A DNA stretch of 38,119 nucleotides from Streptomyces sp. SM1 (GCF_002910825.1 NZ_NEUB01000918.1:1-38119); one strand, 5' to 3'. Shown: positions 16,901 to 24,410, counted from the first letter of the stretch. The notes: generated by a model not told the origin, from the sequence alone. Made by a program: numbers and translations.

Positions 16901-17090
16901 AGAGCGCCTGCGGGTCCACGGCGTCGGAGAGCTGCTGGTTGTCGGCAAGGAAGAAGATCTCCAGGTCGTCGACGGCTCTGCCCGGCCGCGGGGTGTAGGC
17001 GCACAGAGTGAAGACGTCCGACAACGACTCGATGTCGTAGAAGGTGAAGCGCGCCTTCGAGGCCGTGACGGGTGTTCGCTGTGTGGTCAT
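13917..17090 (-). CDS. family B-like DNA polymerase with 3'-5' exonuclease (1057 aa)
   Basis: A replicative polymerase. The exonuclease domain shows Exo I D19-I-E21 (FYDIESL), Exo II N140...D145 (GYNSLNYD) and Exo III Y262-x3-D266 (AYNVSDC). The palm shows motif A D625 in DFTSYYPNL, motif B K685...N689-S690 in KLILNSASG, and motif C D740 in STNTDGLYS, where the usual DTDS is replaced by NTDG. A long insert of about 340 residues separates exonuclease and palm and includes STGGIHGAEAD, as in large phage polymerases. The start ATG 17090 follows AAAGGAG. No terminal protein or separate primase is recognisable nearby. It lies downstream of the SF3 helicase in the same array. Confidence 0.85.
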   Translation of the reverse strand: MTTQRTPVTASKARFTFYDIESLSDVFTLCAYTPRPGRAVDDLEIFFLADNQQLSDAVDPQALYEAVVRSNPGLPAVSVQLWNLRGERGNLRLAELMGLSNADQVNDRSEVSSYPASLRPVCDTDPEYDPLKHPFLAGYNSLNYDMTMLALYLMETFPAPHSGRLVQPTTAREMREHNDKLFNEHIEYMPGYLGWDGPAAKIRRAMMHSGRHLDVARLNELQTKVSLKRLLGMLGRQIKESDKLSHDTSIAAIEDLYELLAYNVSDCLGLAQLFQHPAYASNFDLKAGLLAQYSETVYAKNGSVRRDRLTIDSSSAKFVGRILAPYTSLNDIEAVSFLYPAKEVAEEQGISQVNVLDECVRFFEDNVAPDPAKDPAATPAQAKAHRQFMQVVNYYRSIEGQNFNDSEEYRDLFDLPAKSLRELPKAPNNVPYFHRDASPSSCFATFSTGGIHGAEADMTVFDADSFEHREQAAMIGLAKLFYPDAKDFVAEAKRQHNLLALPDGTAVDKRLVLLGSDPKKVKYRKSKKGDQDQAEQLARAQAQVPDPAQLLDTQRPDTEAMHVRLADGTVLDGKIVLAVTSAVKAVYRDEPAKKAPTLFTAKADKSTKLHPKFARTSAGLVIHEDFTSYYPNLLRNMRAFYNPELGADRYTTIFFEKERLGFEMKKPGISSEEKARLTTLRNGTKLILNSASGAADAAHRTPIRMNNRTISMRIVGQLFSWRIGQAQTLAGARIISTNTDGLYSVVGGENGFDETTNNRVLAEQQAAIGIDIEPELMFLISKDSNNRLELESPSEDRSVADSPIITASGGTLACHAGPTPTKSLAHPAVIDFALARYLQTVASRGEEALAEPFDPVLGRKMIEEAIDPADPVRTLLLFQNVLAASRGSITYPFAADPVSAAPDRDDNEDADAQLVNPRALQMVNRVFIVHDGTDGAVSLHNAGAWKVNPASQGKRRESGSAGVRRDPIALEILRHHGWAKNRSEASISDGLTLLPDNQDVVIRRINGIDPHWSVIVVNDDLRALPAARVEQLIGALDLGIYTRMLDETFTKNWKNAA

Positions 17091-17215
17091 GATGGGGATC
17101 TCCTTTCGTCGGTCCGACCATCACGGCCGGCGTCTGGGGAGGAGGCGCGCGCGGCCTCAGAGGGAGTCGTGAGGAGAGCGCCGGCGCGGGGTATGCATGC
17201 GCCGGGACGCCTCAC

Positions 17216-17386
17216 TCATGAGCCGGGCCTCTCCACGGGGTCTGCCGTGATCTGCGAGCGGACGATGAGGTGGGTGATCCACTGCTCGCGCTCGACGTCG
17301 GACATCGCCGTGATCAGGCGGGCTTGGCCGCGGGCGAGTTCGCCGGCCTGGGTGAGTTCGCCGAGTGCGCCAGCAGTTTTAACCAT
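17216..17386 (-). CDS. small protein (56 aa) between helicase and polymerase
   Basis: ATG 17386 opens MVKTAGALGELTQAGELARG, then a helical charged segment AMSDVEREQWITHLIVRSQI, ending TGA at 17216. It begins seven bases after the helicase stop, and codon use matches its neighbours. A further 20-codon ORF (17157-17219) starts in its stop (TCATGA) and may be a spacer. A small helical protein between helicase and polymerase could be an accessory factor; this is inference from position. Confidence 0.55.
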   Translation of the reverse strand: MVKTAGALGELTQAGELARGQARLITAMSDVEREQWITHLIVRSQITADPVERPGS

Positions 17387-17393
17387 GGGTGCA

Positions 17394-19235
17394 TCAGTCC
17401 TGCTCGTCAGTGGTGTCGTCGGTCGGGGCGGATGCGCCCGTCTGCCGGAGCAGTCCGCGGTAGTTGGCCTGCAGCATCGGCTGGGATTTCTTCTTCGGGT
17501 CGCTGCCTGTGTAGCTCGGGTGCATCCACTTCTTCAGCTCGTACTCGGCGATAAGCACCTCGGGGGTGTGCATCATCTGGCCGGGCCGGATCTTGCGGTT
17601 CTTGTCCGGGCAGTGCCACAGGGCATCCGGCCGGACGATCGCCACGAGGTCAGTGATGAACTGCTTGTTGCTCACCGGGGAGCCCGACGGCGAGACGTCG
17701 GCGAACCAGGCCTTGTACAGGTCATAGAGGAACGTGAACGGTGCCAGGTCCCAGACCAGCCGCCCGCGGAACTCTTCCCAGAAAGCGCGCACGGGGTCGT
17801 TGACCTCCTTGTACTCGGCCAGGACTTCCTTGGTGGCCACCGGCTCTGAGAGCTGGTAGTAGTCACCCGGAGATGACGCGCCGGCGCGGTTGACCGCGTA
17901 CCAGAAGACGTACTCCAGGACCTCGCGGCGCTGGAGGTAGTCGTCCTTGATGTACTTCTTCTCGGCTCCGGTGAAGCTCTTGGTAAAGGGCACAAAGAGC
18001 TGCCGGCGGTAGAACGACTCGGACTTGTCCTTCACGCGCGGGAACTCGTTCAGGCACTGGACCATGAAGCCGAAGAACTGGTAGGCGATCGGCATCCGGT
18101 ACTTGCGGTTGATCTGGATGACGTCGTTGGTCACGATCGCCTTCAGATTGGCCGCCTTGTCGATGAAGGTGCCGACATCGTTCTCGTCGACGATGATCGC
18201 GTTGGCGCGCACCAGCGGTTCGAGCGCGAAGTCCTTGCCGAAGTCCGAGAGCGGAATCGAGGTGTGCGCGCCGCTGCCGACGAGATTGCGCATGAGCACG
18301 CAAAGCGTGCCCTTACCGTTGTTGCCCTGCTCGGAGTAGAACCAGGCGGTCTTACCCCAGCGCACGTGCGGCCGGATGATCGCGCCGATGATCTCCCAGA
18401 TCAGGTCGGCAAGACCCTCGTCACCGGGCTGGTCGAAGAGCTCTTCGATCCAGGCGCCGACTTCCCAATCTCCGTCCTCAGGGTGCGTGATGACCTGCTG
18501 CGGGGCGTCGTCCACGTAGTCGACGTCGTTCTTGGTCAGCAGCACGATGGCGGGGTCGAAGGGGTGGACCTGCTTGGGCTCGAAGTGGAAGTCCTTGCCG
18601 AAGATCGTGAGGTCCAGCGGCTCGGTGCCGTAGAAGACGATGCCGTTGCGCGCGGCGATGAAGTCGCGGTTCGTGCTCTGGTGCCGACGCGGGCTGTCCT
18701 CGCGCAAAACGGCCAGGACCTCGGCGAACTCCTTGAGGGTCAGCTGGGTGTTGTACATGCGCGCCGTGGTGCGGATGTCGTCCTCGCTGGTGGTGTACGT
18801 CCCACGCGCGCGGCCCGCGGCCTGGTACATCGCCAGCAGGTCGTACTCACGGTCGGTGTCCTTGGCGTTGGGCGCGATCCGGATGACGTGGTGCAGACGC
18901 AGGAGGATCTGCGCGACCTGCCAGTACGTCAGATATCTCGGCAGGGGGTACTTCTCGGCGGCCACGGCCGCCTTGAAATTCTCGGCCTTGACGACCCCGC
19001 CCACAATCGCCAGCAGCTCCTTCTCCAGCACACGAGGCGTCGGAGGATCGGTCGGGTCGATCTGGTCGAGGTAGGCGGCGGTGACGTAGGTGACGATCTC
19101 GTTCTGCGGAGCCATGTCGTCGCGGCTAGAGAAGTACCCCATGACGCTGGCCAGGACGTCGGCGACGGGGTTGGTGCGCGGTCCGGCGTTGGAACCGGCG
19201 GCAGGTACGGACATGAGGGCATCAGGAGGCGTCAT
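17394..19235 (-). CDS. SF3 (D5-type) replication helicase (613 aa)
   Basis: This resembles the D5/SF3 helicases that open origins and drive forks in phages and plasmids. Walker A is YSEQGNNGKGTL (residues 300-311, Lys308), Walker B AIIVDEND (346-353), SF3 motif C QFFGFMVQCLNEFPR (Asn396), and an arginine-finger candidate FYRRQLF (410-411). A helical region at residues 420-470 follows, then a winged-helix-like C-terminus with SNKQFITDLVAIVRPD. The N-terminal 200 residues show no primase motif (no DxD or zinc finger seen), unlike most primase-helicase fusions of this type. The start ATG 19235 lies about 90 bases from a promoter. It is the first gene of the long minus-strand array. Confidence 0.8.
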   Translation of the reverse strand: MTPPDALMSVPAAGSNAGPRTNPVADVLASVMGYFSSRDDMAPQNEIVTYVTAAYLDQIDPTDPPTPRVLEKELLAIVGGVVKAENFKAAVAAEKYPLPRYLTYWQVAQILLRLHHVIRIAPNAKDTDREYDLLAMYQAAGRARGTYTTSEDDIRTTARMYNTQLTLKEFAEVLAVLREDSPRRHQSTNRDFIAARNGIVFYGTEPLDLTIFGKDFHFEPKQVHPFDPAIVLLTKNDVDYVDDAPQQVITHPEDGDWEVGAWIEELFDQPGDEGLADLIWEIIGAIIRPHVRWGKTAWFYSEQGNNGKGTLCVLMRNLVGSGAHTSIPLSDFGKDFALEPLVRANAIIVDENDVGTFIDKAANLKAIVTNDVIQINRKYRMPIAYQFFGFMVQCLNEFPRVKDKSESFYRRQLFVPFTKSFTGAEKKYIKDDYLQRREVLEYVFWYAVNRAGASSPGDYYQLSEPVATKEVLAEYKEVNDPVRAFWEEFRGRLVWDLAPFTFLYDLYKAWFADVSPSGSPVSNKQFITDLVAIVRPDALWHCPDKNRKIRPGQMMHTPEVLIAEYELKKWMHPSYTGSDPKKKSQPMLQANYRGLLRQTGASAPTDDTTDEQD

Positions 19236-19322
19236 GTTGCTGCTTTCTCGATCATGATCGAGTTCCTGCCGGCGATGAGTGGGAAGCCGATTGGACTCGT
19301 AATCGAACGAAACGTGATCTTG

Positions 19323-19352
19323 ACCCTACGTCATCCGAGTGCCCTTTTTCAA
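19323..19352 (-). promoter_or_regulatory. promoter of the replication array
   Basis: On the minus strand TTGAAA (19347-19352) and TAGGGT (19323-19328) are 18 bases apart, a good actinobacterial housekeeping-type pair. It sits about 88 bases before the helicase start, between the helicase and the repeat array. Confidence 0.45.
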
Positions 19353-19495
19353 CGATTGAGCCACCATCCAACAAGAGAGTCGACTGATGTCACGAATGGT
19401 GGCTAATGGAGGCCCAAAGGGACACCGACAGGGACTGGAGAGAGCGCGCGACCGCCACGGCCACGCCACACGCGTCGCGAGCCTGGGCGGGACAT

Positions 19496-19545
19496 GAGAA
19501 CCAGCGACTCGTCGGGCACATGCCCCACGGAGTCGCTGGCTTCTC
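19496..19545. terminator. imperfect inverted repeat, terminator-like
   Basis: GAGAACCAGCGACTC and GAGTCGCTGGCTTCTC pair over 15 bases with one bulge around a loop of about 19 bases. No U-run follows. It could insulate the helicase promoter from the repeat region or act as a binding site. Confidence 0.4.
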
Positions 19546-19713
19546 GTACTCGACCACGCACCCGCGGGCGGCGTGAGCCGCCCGGCCCGCGGTCGAGGTT
19601 CGGAGGAGTTCTTCTGACCGGTCGAGCCAGCTGCCACCAGAGCATCGACCGGACGCTCTCCAGGAGGATCCCGAGCGCCGCACGCCCGCATACCCTCTAG
19701 GGGTAAACGAGCG

Positions 19714-20144
19714 TGTACCACTTGACGTGGTACACCTGTTCCCCCAGGTCAGAGCGAGAATTCCGGGAGTTCAAGAGCAAGGTGTACCACGTGGCACTTT
19801 CTACGTGGTACAGGTGTTTGCCCAGGTCAGGCGGTGTTTATATACCCCCCGTACCACTTGTACCAGGAAATAGAGACTAGATACACGCGCAGGGGGATAA
19901 GAGAGCAGACTGGCGAGCTGGGGCTGGAGCCGCCTGGACCGCTCCCGAACGCGTCCCCTATGTAAACGGTCAAAAAAGCGTGGTACTCGTGGTACATCGA
20001 CGGGAAATGCTGGGCGACCAGGTAAAACGTCGTACCACGTCGGCGCTCCTATGTGGTACACCCGATGCGGGAAAGAGCCTTACGGTCCAGGTGTTTTCCC
20101 AGGTCAGACGCTGTTTTCGGGTGTGTACCACGTCTCGTGGTACA
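19714..20144. repeat. iteron/operator array of TGTACCAC / GTGGTACA sites
   Basis: At least ten half-sites occur in 430 bases. Perfect inverted pairs with 5-base spacers lie at 19714-19734 and 20124-20144. Wider pairs lie at 19783-19812 and 20032-20060. Direct pairs lie at 19851-19865 and 19980-19996. Interleaved with them is a second repeat, TGTT-x2/3-CCCAGGTCAG, at about 19737-19752, 19815-19830 and 20092-20107. The middle part contains the A/T-rich TTTATATAC and CAAAAAAG. Such spacing suits an iteron-type origin or a multi-site operator for the divergent region. Confidence 0.65.
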
Positions 20145-20386
20145 GCTGGCAGCTCGATGCGCCCAGCCCCCTGGCGACCAAGTCGAGGCGGACTTCCACG
20201 CCGAGCTGCCGTGCGGCTCCCAGGCGGCGCGGCCGAGCCTCAGCGGCACTGGACATCCTCGGCGTCCTGAGGCTCACAAAAGGCTCCTTACGCGTCCTCC
20301 AAGCGCGAGTCAGAACTCTGTCCGAGCCGTTCATCCATGAGGCCCCACTGGAAGCGAGGGAGCATTTGACTGGCATTCGCTGCTCA

Positions 20387-20416
20387 TTGCGAGTGATACA
20401 CGACAGCTGCTATCGT
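20387..20416 (+). promoter_or_regulatory. possible promoter of a short transcript
   Basis: TTGCGA (20387-20392) and TATCGT (20411-20416) are separated by 18 bases. A strong terminator follows about 45 bases downstream and no ORF lies between. Confidence 0.35.
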
Positions 20417-20422
20417 TGACGC

Positions 20423-20506
20423 CAGGTGATCAATGTTGCACTGGAACGTGGAAACAGAGAGGCCGGAGAGCATCCCCGTGGGAAGGGAGCTCTCCGGCCT
20501 CTTTGC
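20423..20506 (+). ncRNA. candidate short RNA of about 85 nt
   Basis: Between the putative promoter at 20387-20416 and the terminator at 20459-20506 no ORF with a start fits. The transcript would consist of about 36 bases plus the terminator stem. It could be a regulatory RNA or simply a leader-terminator insulator. Confidence 0.3.
20459..20506 (+). terminator. intrinsic terminator
   Basis: A 12-bp perfect stem GAGGCCGGAGAG / CTCTCCGGCCTC (arms 20459-20470 and 20490-20501) is followed by TTTGC. It sits convergent to the end of the 20564-20956 gene and may serve both strands. Confidence 0.65.
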
Positions 20507-20563
20507 ATGGTGCTGATGAGTGCGAGGCGTGGATGGCGCGAATCTCCCAGGGCTGACCAGCCT

Positions 20564-20956
20564 TCAGCCTCGCTGGTATCCCGCATTGGAGGACTCGGGA
20601 CTGCGGCTACGGGATCGCTCGTCTGCTTCGACGACGTAGAGGATCTCGTAGGAAATCGTGGTGTTGAGGTTGAGCCGGTTCTTGCTCTGGCTCTTCTCCA
20701 TCGTGATCTTGCGGAAGCCGCGAACGGCCTCAGCGCGATCGAAGAACCGGCGCAGCCTAGAGTTCACGCGCTCACGGGCCTGTTCGGCCGTGACGCCCAT
20801 GTCGGAGACGACGAAGACATGTGTGTGACCGTGCTCGAAGGTGGGCTTCTCACCAGTGTCGAGGTCCAGACGAATCTTCGCACGGCTGATGTCGAGCGCG
20901 TCGGGACGGACGAGCTTTCCTCGTGAGTCGTACGTACAGGTGTTGACGATAGCCAT
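20564..20956 (-). CDS. hypothetical 130-aa protein under a palindromic operator
   Basis: ATG 20956 follows GAGAGGAGAGGA, a strong ribosome-binding site. The sequence has a strand-rich N-terminus (MAIVNTCTYDSRGKLVRPDA), a segment GHTHVFVVSDMGVTAEQARE, then a basic helical part RVNSRLRRFFDRAEAVRGF and strand TTISYEILYVVEADE. No known family is recognised; the mix of basic helix and strands would suit nucleic-acid binding, without proof. It is monocistronic between terminators. Confidence 0.65.
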   Translation of the reverse strand: MAIVNTCTYDSRGKLVRPDALDISRAKIRLDLDTGEKPTFEHGHTHVFVVSDMGVTAEQARERVNSRLRRFFDRAEAVRGFRKITMEKSQSKNRLNLNTTISYEILYVVEADERSRSRSPESSNAGYQRG

Positions 20957-20985
20957 GACGAGATCCTCTCCTCTCCTGATGAGTA

Positions 20986-21009
20986 TGACTGAATAGATAC
21001 TTTCAGTCA
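20986..21009. promoter_or_regulatory. operator-like perfect palindrome
   Basis: TGACTGAA-8 bases-TTCAGTCA, a perfect 8-bp inverted repeat, is centred about 40 bases upstream of ATG 20956. Its place and symmetry suit a dimeric repressor site on that gene's promoter. Confidence 0.45.
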
Positions 21010-21048
21010 CACCCCCGGTGACCGGATCACCCCGGTCACCACGAGCAT

Positions 21049-21103
21049 GCCCTCCGCACGAAGGACCGGCGGCTGAAAGGCCGCCAGGTCCCGCACGGAG
21101 GGC
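21049..21103. terminator. long hairpin downstream of the CPBP gene
   Basis: Arms GCCCTCCG / CGGAGGGC at the base, then GGACC/GGTCC and GGCGGC/GCCGCC around a six-base loop, form one extended stem. A second hairpin, GGTGACCGG/CCGGTCACC, lies beside it at about 21017-21040. Together they should end minus-strand transcription from recJ-CPBP before the next promoter. Confidence 0.6.
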
Positions 21104-21138
21104 ACCATCGTGTTTCAGAAGAGGCTGAGTCACCCCGC

Positions 21139-21942
21139 TCACTGCATCGCGGACTCGCCTCCCGCGCCCCGGACTGCGCCAGTCGCAGTCCCGCCGGCGA
21201 CCCGCCGGTAGAGCCCCAAGGCACAACCAGCGAAGGCCAGGTACAGGAACACCGCGGAGACGGGGTTCGCCAGAGCGCCGAGCGCCTGTGCCGGGACAAG
21301 GGCGGCAGCGAGGTTGAAGCCCAGGTGCAGGAGCACGCAGGGCCACAGCACGCGCGTGCGTTCGTAGACCAGGGCCAGGAGCACCGCCAGTGGCAGGGTC
21401 GAGGCGAACTGCACGGCGTTGCCGTGCAGCAGGCCGAACACCACGGCGGTGACCAGCGTGGAGGCGAGGATGCCCACCCGCTTGCGCAGCAACGGGTAGA
21501 TCAGCCCTCGGAACAGGGCCTCCTCCCCCGCGGGAGCCGCGACCAGGGTGAGCAGAAGAGTTGCCACAGCCCCGGCCGCGTGCCTCGTCTGGTTCGACGC
21601 GTCGAAGCCGGCGGACCCGGCCGTGACGTAGATCCACAAGGCCAGCGACTGGCCGGCGAGGAAGGCCAGGACCGCGCAGCCGAGGACGGGCCACCCGAAG
21701 CGTGGGATCTCCGGCCTCGGCCGCGGGGCCGCCGCATGCGCGAGCCACCGGGGCCGCTGGATCCTCACCGAACCCACCAGGACGACAACAAGCATGCCCA
21801 GGACGGCGGTCGCAACGATCGGCTCTCCGATGAGGAGGACTGCGACGGTGCCGAGGACGAGGTAGACCGCGACGGCGACGAACGGCACGAGGACGCACCA
21901 CCCGATGCCGATCAGACGCGAGGTGATCGGTGAAGTCGTCAA
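21139..21942 (-). CDS. CPBP-family intramembrane metalloprotease (267 aa)
   Basis: A membrane protein of the CPBP (CAAX protease / bacteriocin-processing) family. It has about six to eight hydrophobic segments and the family motifs GEEALFRG (Glu140-Glu141, Arg145), GLLHGN (His173) and LLHLGFN (His206, Asn210), all in place for metal-dependent peptide cleavage in the membrane. TTG 21942 is chosen because AGGAGG lies five bases before it; longer in-frame readings overlap recJ and are Arg-rich. It starts 20 bases after the RecJ-like gene, so the two are probably co-transcribed. Its substrate is unknown; surface or exclusion functions on plasmids are possible. Confidence 0.75.
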   Translation of the reverse strand: MTTSPITSRLIGIGWCVLVPFVAVAVYLVLGTVAVLLIGEPIVATAVLGMLVVVLVGSVRIQRPRWLAHAAAPRPRPEIPRFGWPVLGCAVLAFLAGQSLALWIYVTAGSAGFDASNQTRHAAGAVATLLLTLVAAPAGEEALFRGLIYPLLRKRVGILASTLVTAVVFGLLHGNAVQFASTLPLAVLLALVYERTRVLWPCVLLHLGFNLAAALVPAQALGALANPVSAVFLYLAFAGCALGLYRRVAGGTATGAVRGAGGESAMQ

Positions 21943-21962
21943 GGTCTCCTCCTCTACGGGGC

Positions 21963-23816
21963 TCAAGCAGCCGTGGTGATCTGTTCGTTGATGACGGCCT
22001 GCACGCGGGTGTCGCCGCGGAAGGTGTTCAGCTGCAGCGTCGCCGTGAAGCGCAGCGTCCCGAGCTCGGTGCGGCTGGCGCGCTGCACGAAGCCCCGGAG
22101 CACGTCGAACTTCTCCTCGGCGACGTTCCACCACAGGCAGGACAGGCCGGACCGGGTGACCAGACGCAGGTGCTGCGATTCGGATCCGATCCGGTCCACG
22201 CGCAGCCCCAGGGGCTCGATCGCGATCTCGACGACAGGAGCGGTGAAGCCGTGCCCGAAGGGCTTGAGCCCCTCGGTCCGGCGCACCAGCTCGAACAGCG
22301 GCTGCAGATCCTCGAGGCCGGCGTCGCAGTCGGCGTCCGGGCCGAGTACCAGATCACCGCTCGGTCCGTCGGTGCTGACGGCGAGCAGGGCGACCTGGGT
22401 GGCCTCCTGCAGCACGGCGACGAGGTCACCGAGCTTCTCGGCCTTCGCGATGCGGACGCCGCAGGCCTGCTGGTGCCCGATGGCGCTGAGACCGTCGTGC
22501 GGCTCCAGGCTGGTGATGATGTCGAACCACCCCGGCGCGCGACCGGAGCCGCTGACGAAATCGTCGGGGCCGGCGGGCCGGTTGACGACGACGACCGGGT
22601 GGCCGTTGAGCTCCATCATCCGGTTGGCCAACAGCCCGTACATGCCCGGGTAGGCGTCCGAGAAGTACACCCACGGGGCCAACGGCTGGTCCCCGGTGGT
22701 GAGTTCTTCCATGTGCTCGATGACCAGCTGCTTGCGCAGATCGTTGCTCTCGATCACCTGGTGGGCGACCTTGAGCTTGACGTCAGCACCGGCGGCCGTG
22801 AACACCGCGAAGCACGGCTCAAGCGAGGCCCCCGTGCGGCGCGGGCTGTTCATCGCCGGGGCGAGGTAGAAGCCGAAGAAGCCCTCGTCGAGGTCGTCGA
22901 CGTCTCGGATCTTGCCGATCTGCGCGAAGGCCTTGAGCACGATCGCGAAGCCCTCGAAGGCCCGGAGGAAGACCGGATGATGTGGCTCGGTGCGCAGCAG
23001 CTGCATCAGGATCGACTGCTCGACGTCGATGGCATCCGGGTCAGCGTCGAACCCACCCCAGGGATTGGGGATCGTCTTCGGCGCGACGACGCGCAGCAGA
23101 CGGGCGATCGAGATCGCATCACGCACCAGCTGACGGTTCTCGTACAGCACGGGCATGACGTCGGAGACGGTGCCCAGGCCGGCGAACAGGCGCAGCAGGT
23201 GGATCTCCCAGAGCTTCTCGGGCCGGTGCACGCGGGTGTAGGCCTCGATCACCTGGTAGAGCACGTGGGCACCGCAGATCCCGGTGTGGGCGTAGGTCTC
23301 GTCGATCCGGCACGGGTCGACGGTGATGTCCGCGGTCGAGCCCGGCGCGAGCTCCTCGTGGTGATCGGTCACCAGCGTCGTCCAGCCCAGGGCACGCGCG
23401 GCGGCGATACCGCGGTGGGAGTTCACTCCCCCGTCGCAGGTGAGCAGGACCCGGGTGTCGGGCCACTTCGCGTGGATCTCGGCGATGTCCTCGGGCGCGA
23501 GCTCGTGACCGCGGCGGTAGTCGGGCAGGTGCAGCTCGACGTCGAAGCCGAGCTCGGACAGGCCGGCGTAGCCGAGGACGCCGGAGGAGATGCCGTCCAT
23601 GTCGAAGTCGGGGGCGATGGTGATCTTCTTACCCGTGGTCCGGGCGTCATGAAGGGCCTCGACCATCTCGGCCAGGCCCAGGAGCTCGTCGTGCTCGGTG
23701 GACTCGATCTCCTTCAAGTACTGATCCGACCACCCCCTGCGCTGGCACAGCAGCTCGAAGAGGTCGGTGTCCTCGTCGGTGAGCGCATGGTCGTCGACGG
23801 TATGGAGCGTGGACAT
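21963..23816 (-). CDS. RecJ-like DHH-family nuclease (617 aa)
   Basis: A member of the DHH phosphoesterase family, like RecJ, the 5'-3' single-strand exonuclease. Motif I is PDFDMDGISSG (Asp70, Asp72, Asp74), motif II CDGGVNSH (Asp128), motif III TDHHEE (Asp151-His152-His153) and motif IV GICGAHVLYQ. A DHHA1-like region follows near residues 420-470, with FDIITSLEPHDGLSAIGH in place of the usual GGH block. The start ATG 23816 is chosen with GAGAGG seven bases upstream; an in-frame TTG lies 18 bases earlier. Repair or maturation of lagging strands for the element's own replication is likely. The promoter region is shared divergently with lsr2. Confidence 0.8.
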   Translation of the reverse strand: MSTLHTVDDHALTDEDTDLFELLCQRRGWSDQYLKEIESTEHDELLGLAEMVEALHDARTTGKKITIAPDFDMDGISSGVLGYAGLSELGFDVELHLPDYRRGHELAPEDIAEIHAKWPDTRVLLTCDGGVNSHRGIAAARALGWTTLVTDHHEELAPGSTADITVDPCRIDETYAHTGICGAHVLYQVIEAYTRVHRPEKLWEIHLLRLFAGLGTVSDVMPVLYENRQLVRDAISIARLLRVVAPKTIPNPWGGFDADPDAIDVEQSILMQLLRTEPHHPVFLRAFEGFAIVLKAFAQIGKIRDVDDLDEGFFGFYLAPAMNSPRRTGASLEPCFAVFTAAGADVKLKVAHQVIESNDLRKQLVIEHMEELTTGDQPLAPWVYFSDAYPGMYGLLANRMMELNGHPVVVVNRPAGPDDFVSGSGRAPGWFDIITSLEPHDGLSAIGHQQACGVRIAKAEKLGDLVAVLQEATQVALLAVSTDGPSGDLVLGPDADCDAGLEDLQPLFELVRRTEGLKPFGHGFTAPVVEIAIEPLGLRVDRIGSESQHLRLVTRSGLSCLWWNVAEEKFDVLRGFVQRASRTELGTLRFTATLQLNTFRGDTRVQAVINEQITTAA

Positions 23817-23885
23817 GGTGGGACCTCTCATCAAGGTTGTTGGTCGGTGGAGAACGGGGTACGTGACACCCCTCGCATTGCTGTG

Positions 23886-23917
23886 ATTTTAGCAGTTGCA
23901 TTCACCTTTTCTGCCAA
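23886..23917 (-). promoter_or_regulatory. possible recJ promoter
   Basis: On the minus strand TAAAAT (23886-23891) is a good -10 element. TTGGCA (23912-23917) is 20 bases upstream, longer than ideal. It lies in the short A/T-richer gap between recJ and lsr2. Confidence 0.3.
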
Positions 23918-23985
23918 TTCAGCAGTGCCTTCGAGTCCCATTTGGGCTCCGAATGGCACTCTTATCTCGAATGGTTGCGACAGAC

Positions 23986-24015
23986 TTTCCAAGGTCCTTG
24001 CGCATCAGCTACTCT
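23986..24015 (+). promoter_or_regulatory. lsr2 promoter, probably giving a leaderless mRNA
   Basis: TTTCCA (23986-23991) and TACTCT (24010-24015) are 18 bases apart. The ATG at 24023 lies seven bases after the -10 element, where transcription would start, and no Shine-Dalgarno sequence precedes it. Confidence 0.4.
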
Positions 24016-24022
24016 CGCCGGT

Positions 24023-24361
24023 ATGGCCATTCGAAGCATTGTCGAGTCAGATCTCAGTGGTAAGCCGGATGCGGCTACGGCGACCTTCGGCCTGGGTGAC
24101 ACCTGGTACGAAGTCGACCTCACAGCTGAGGAACAGAAGAAGCTTGAGGAGGCGCTGAAGCCATACCTGAAGGTCGGCCGGAAAGCCGGGAAGGCGGCGC
24201 CAGTCAAGAAGCGAGTCGTACCCGAGACGACTGCCGAGGAGCGCGACAAGATCCGTGAGTGGGCCAAGAAGGAGGGCTACGAGTTCGCGGAGCGGGGGCG
24301 CATCCCGAAGAAGGTCATGAAGGCCTACGACGAGGCGCACGGCATCGATCGGAGCAAGTAG
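24023..24361 (+). CDS. lsr2: Lsr2-family nucleoid-associated protein (112 aa)
   Basis: Lsr2 is the actinobacterial H-NS-like protein that coats AT-rich DNA and silences foreign genes. The N-terminal dimerisation part reads ATFGLGDTWYEVDLTAEEQK (residues 19-38). The C-terminal DNA-binding part has IREWAKKEGYEFAERGRIP (77-95) with the AT-hook-like R91-G92-R93. Length is normal. ATG 24023 is used because upstream in-frame sequence is not Lsr2-like. A plasmid-borne copy could mask the element or modulate host silencing. It is transcribed alone and ends at a bidirectional terminator. Confidence 0.9.
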   Translation: MAIRSIVESDLSGKPDAATATFGLGDTWYEVDLTAEEQKKLEEALKPYLKVGRKAGKAAPVKKRVVPETTAEERDKIREWAKKEGYEFAERGRIPKKVMKAYDEAHGIDRSK

Positions 24362-24410
24362 CGCTGAGCCTGGTGTTCGCCTCCCGGCCGACTTTTCCCA
24401 TTCGTCCCTG

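Noticed and set aside
15789..17849. 686-codon plus-strand frame
   Set aside because: Complementary to the polymerase gene, whose catalytic motifs are clear; Val/Leu/Gly/Arg-biased shadow.
20104..20376. 90-codon minus-strand frame, partly protein-like
   Set aside because: It overlaps the repeat array at its end, has no ribosome-binding site, and the plus-strand frame over the same bases looks equally plausible. Not enough to call a gene.
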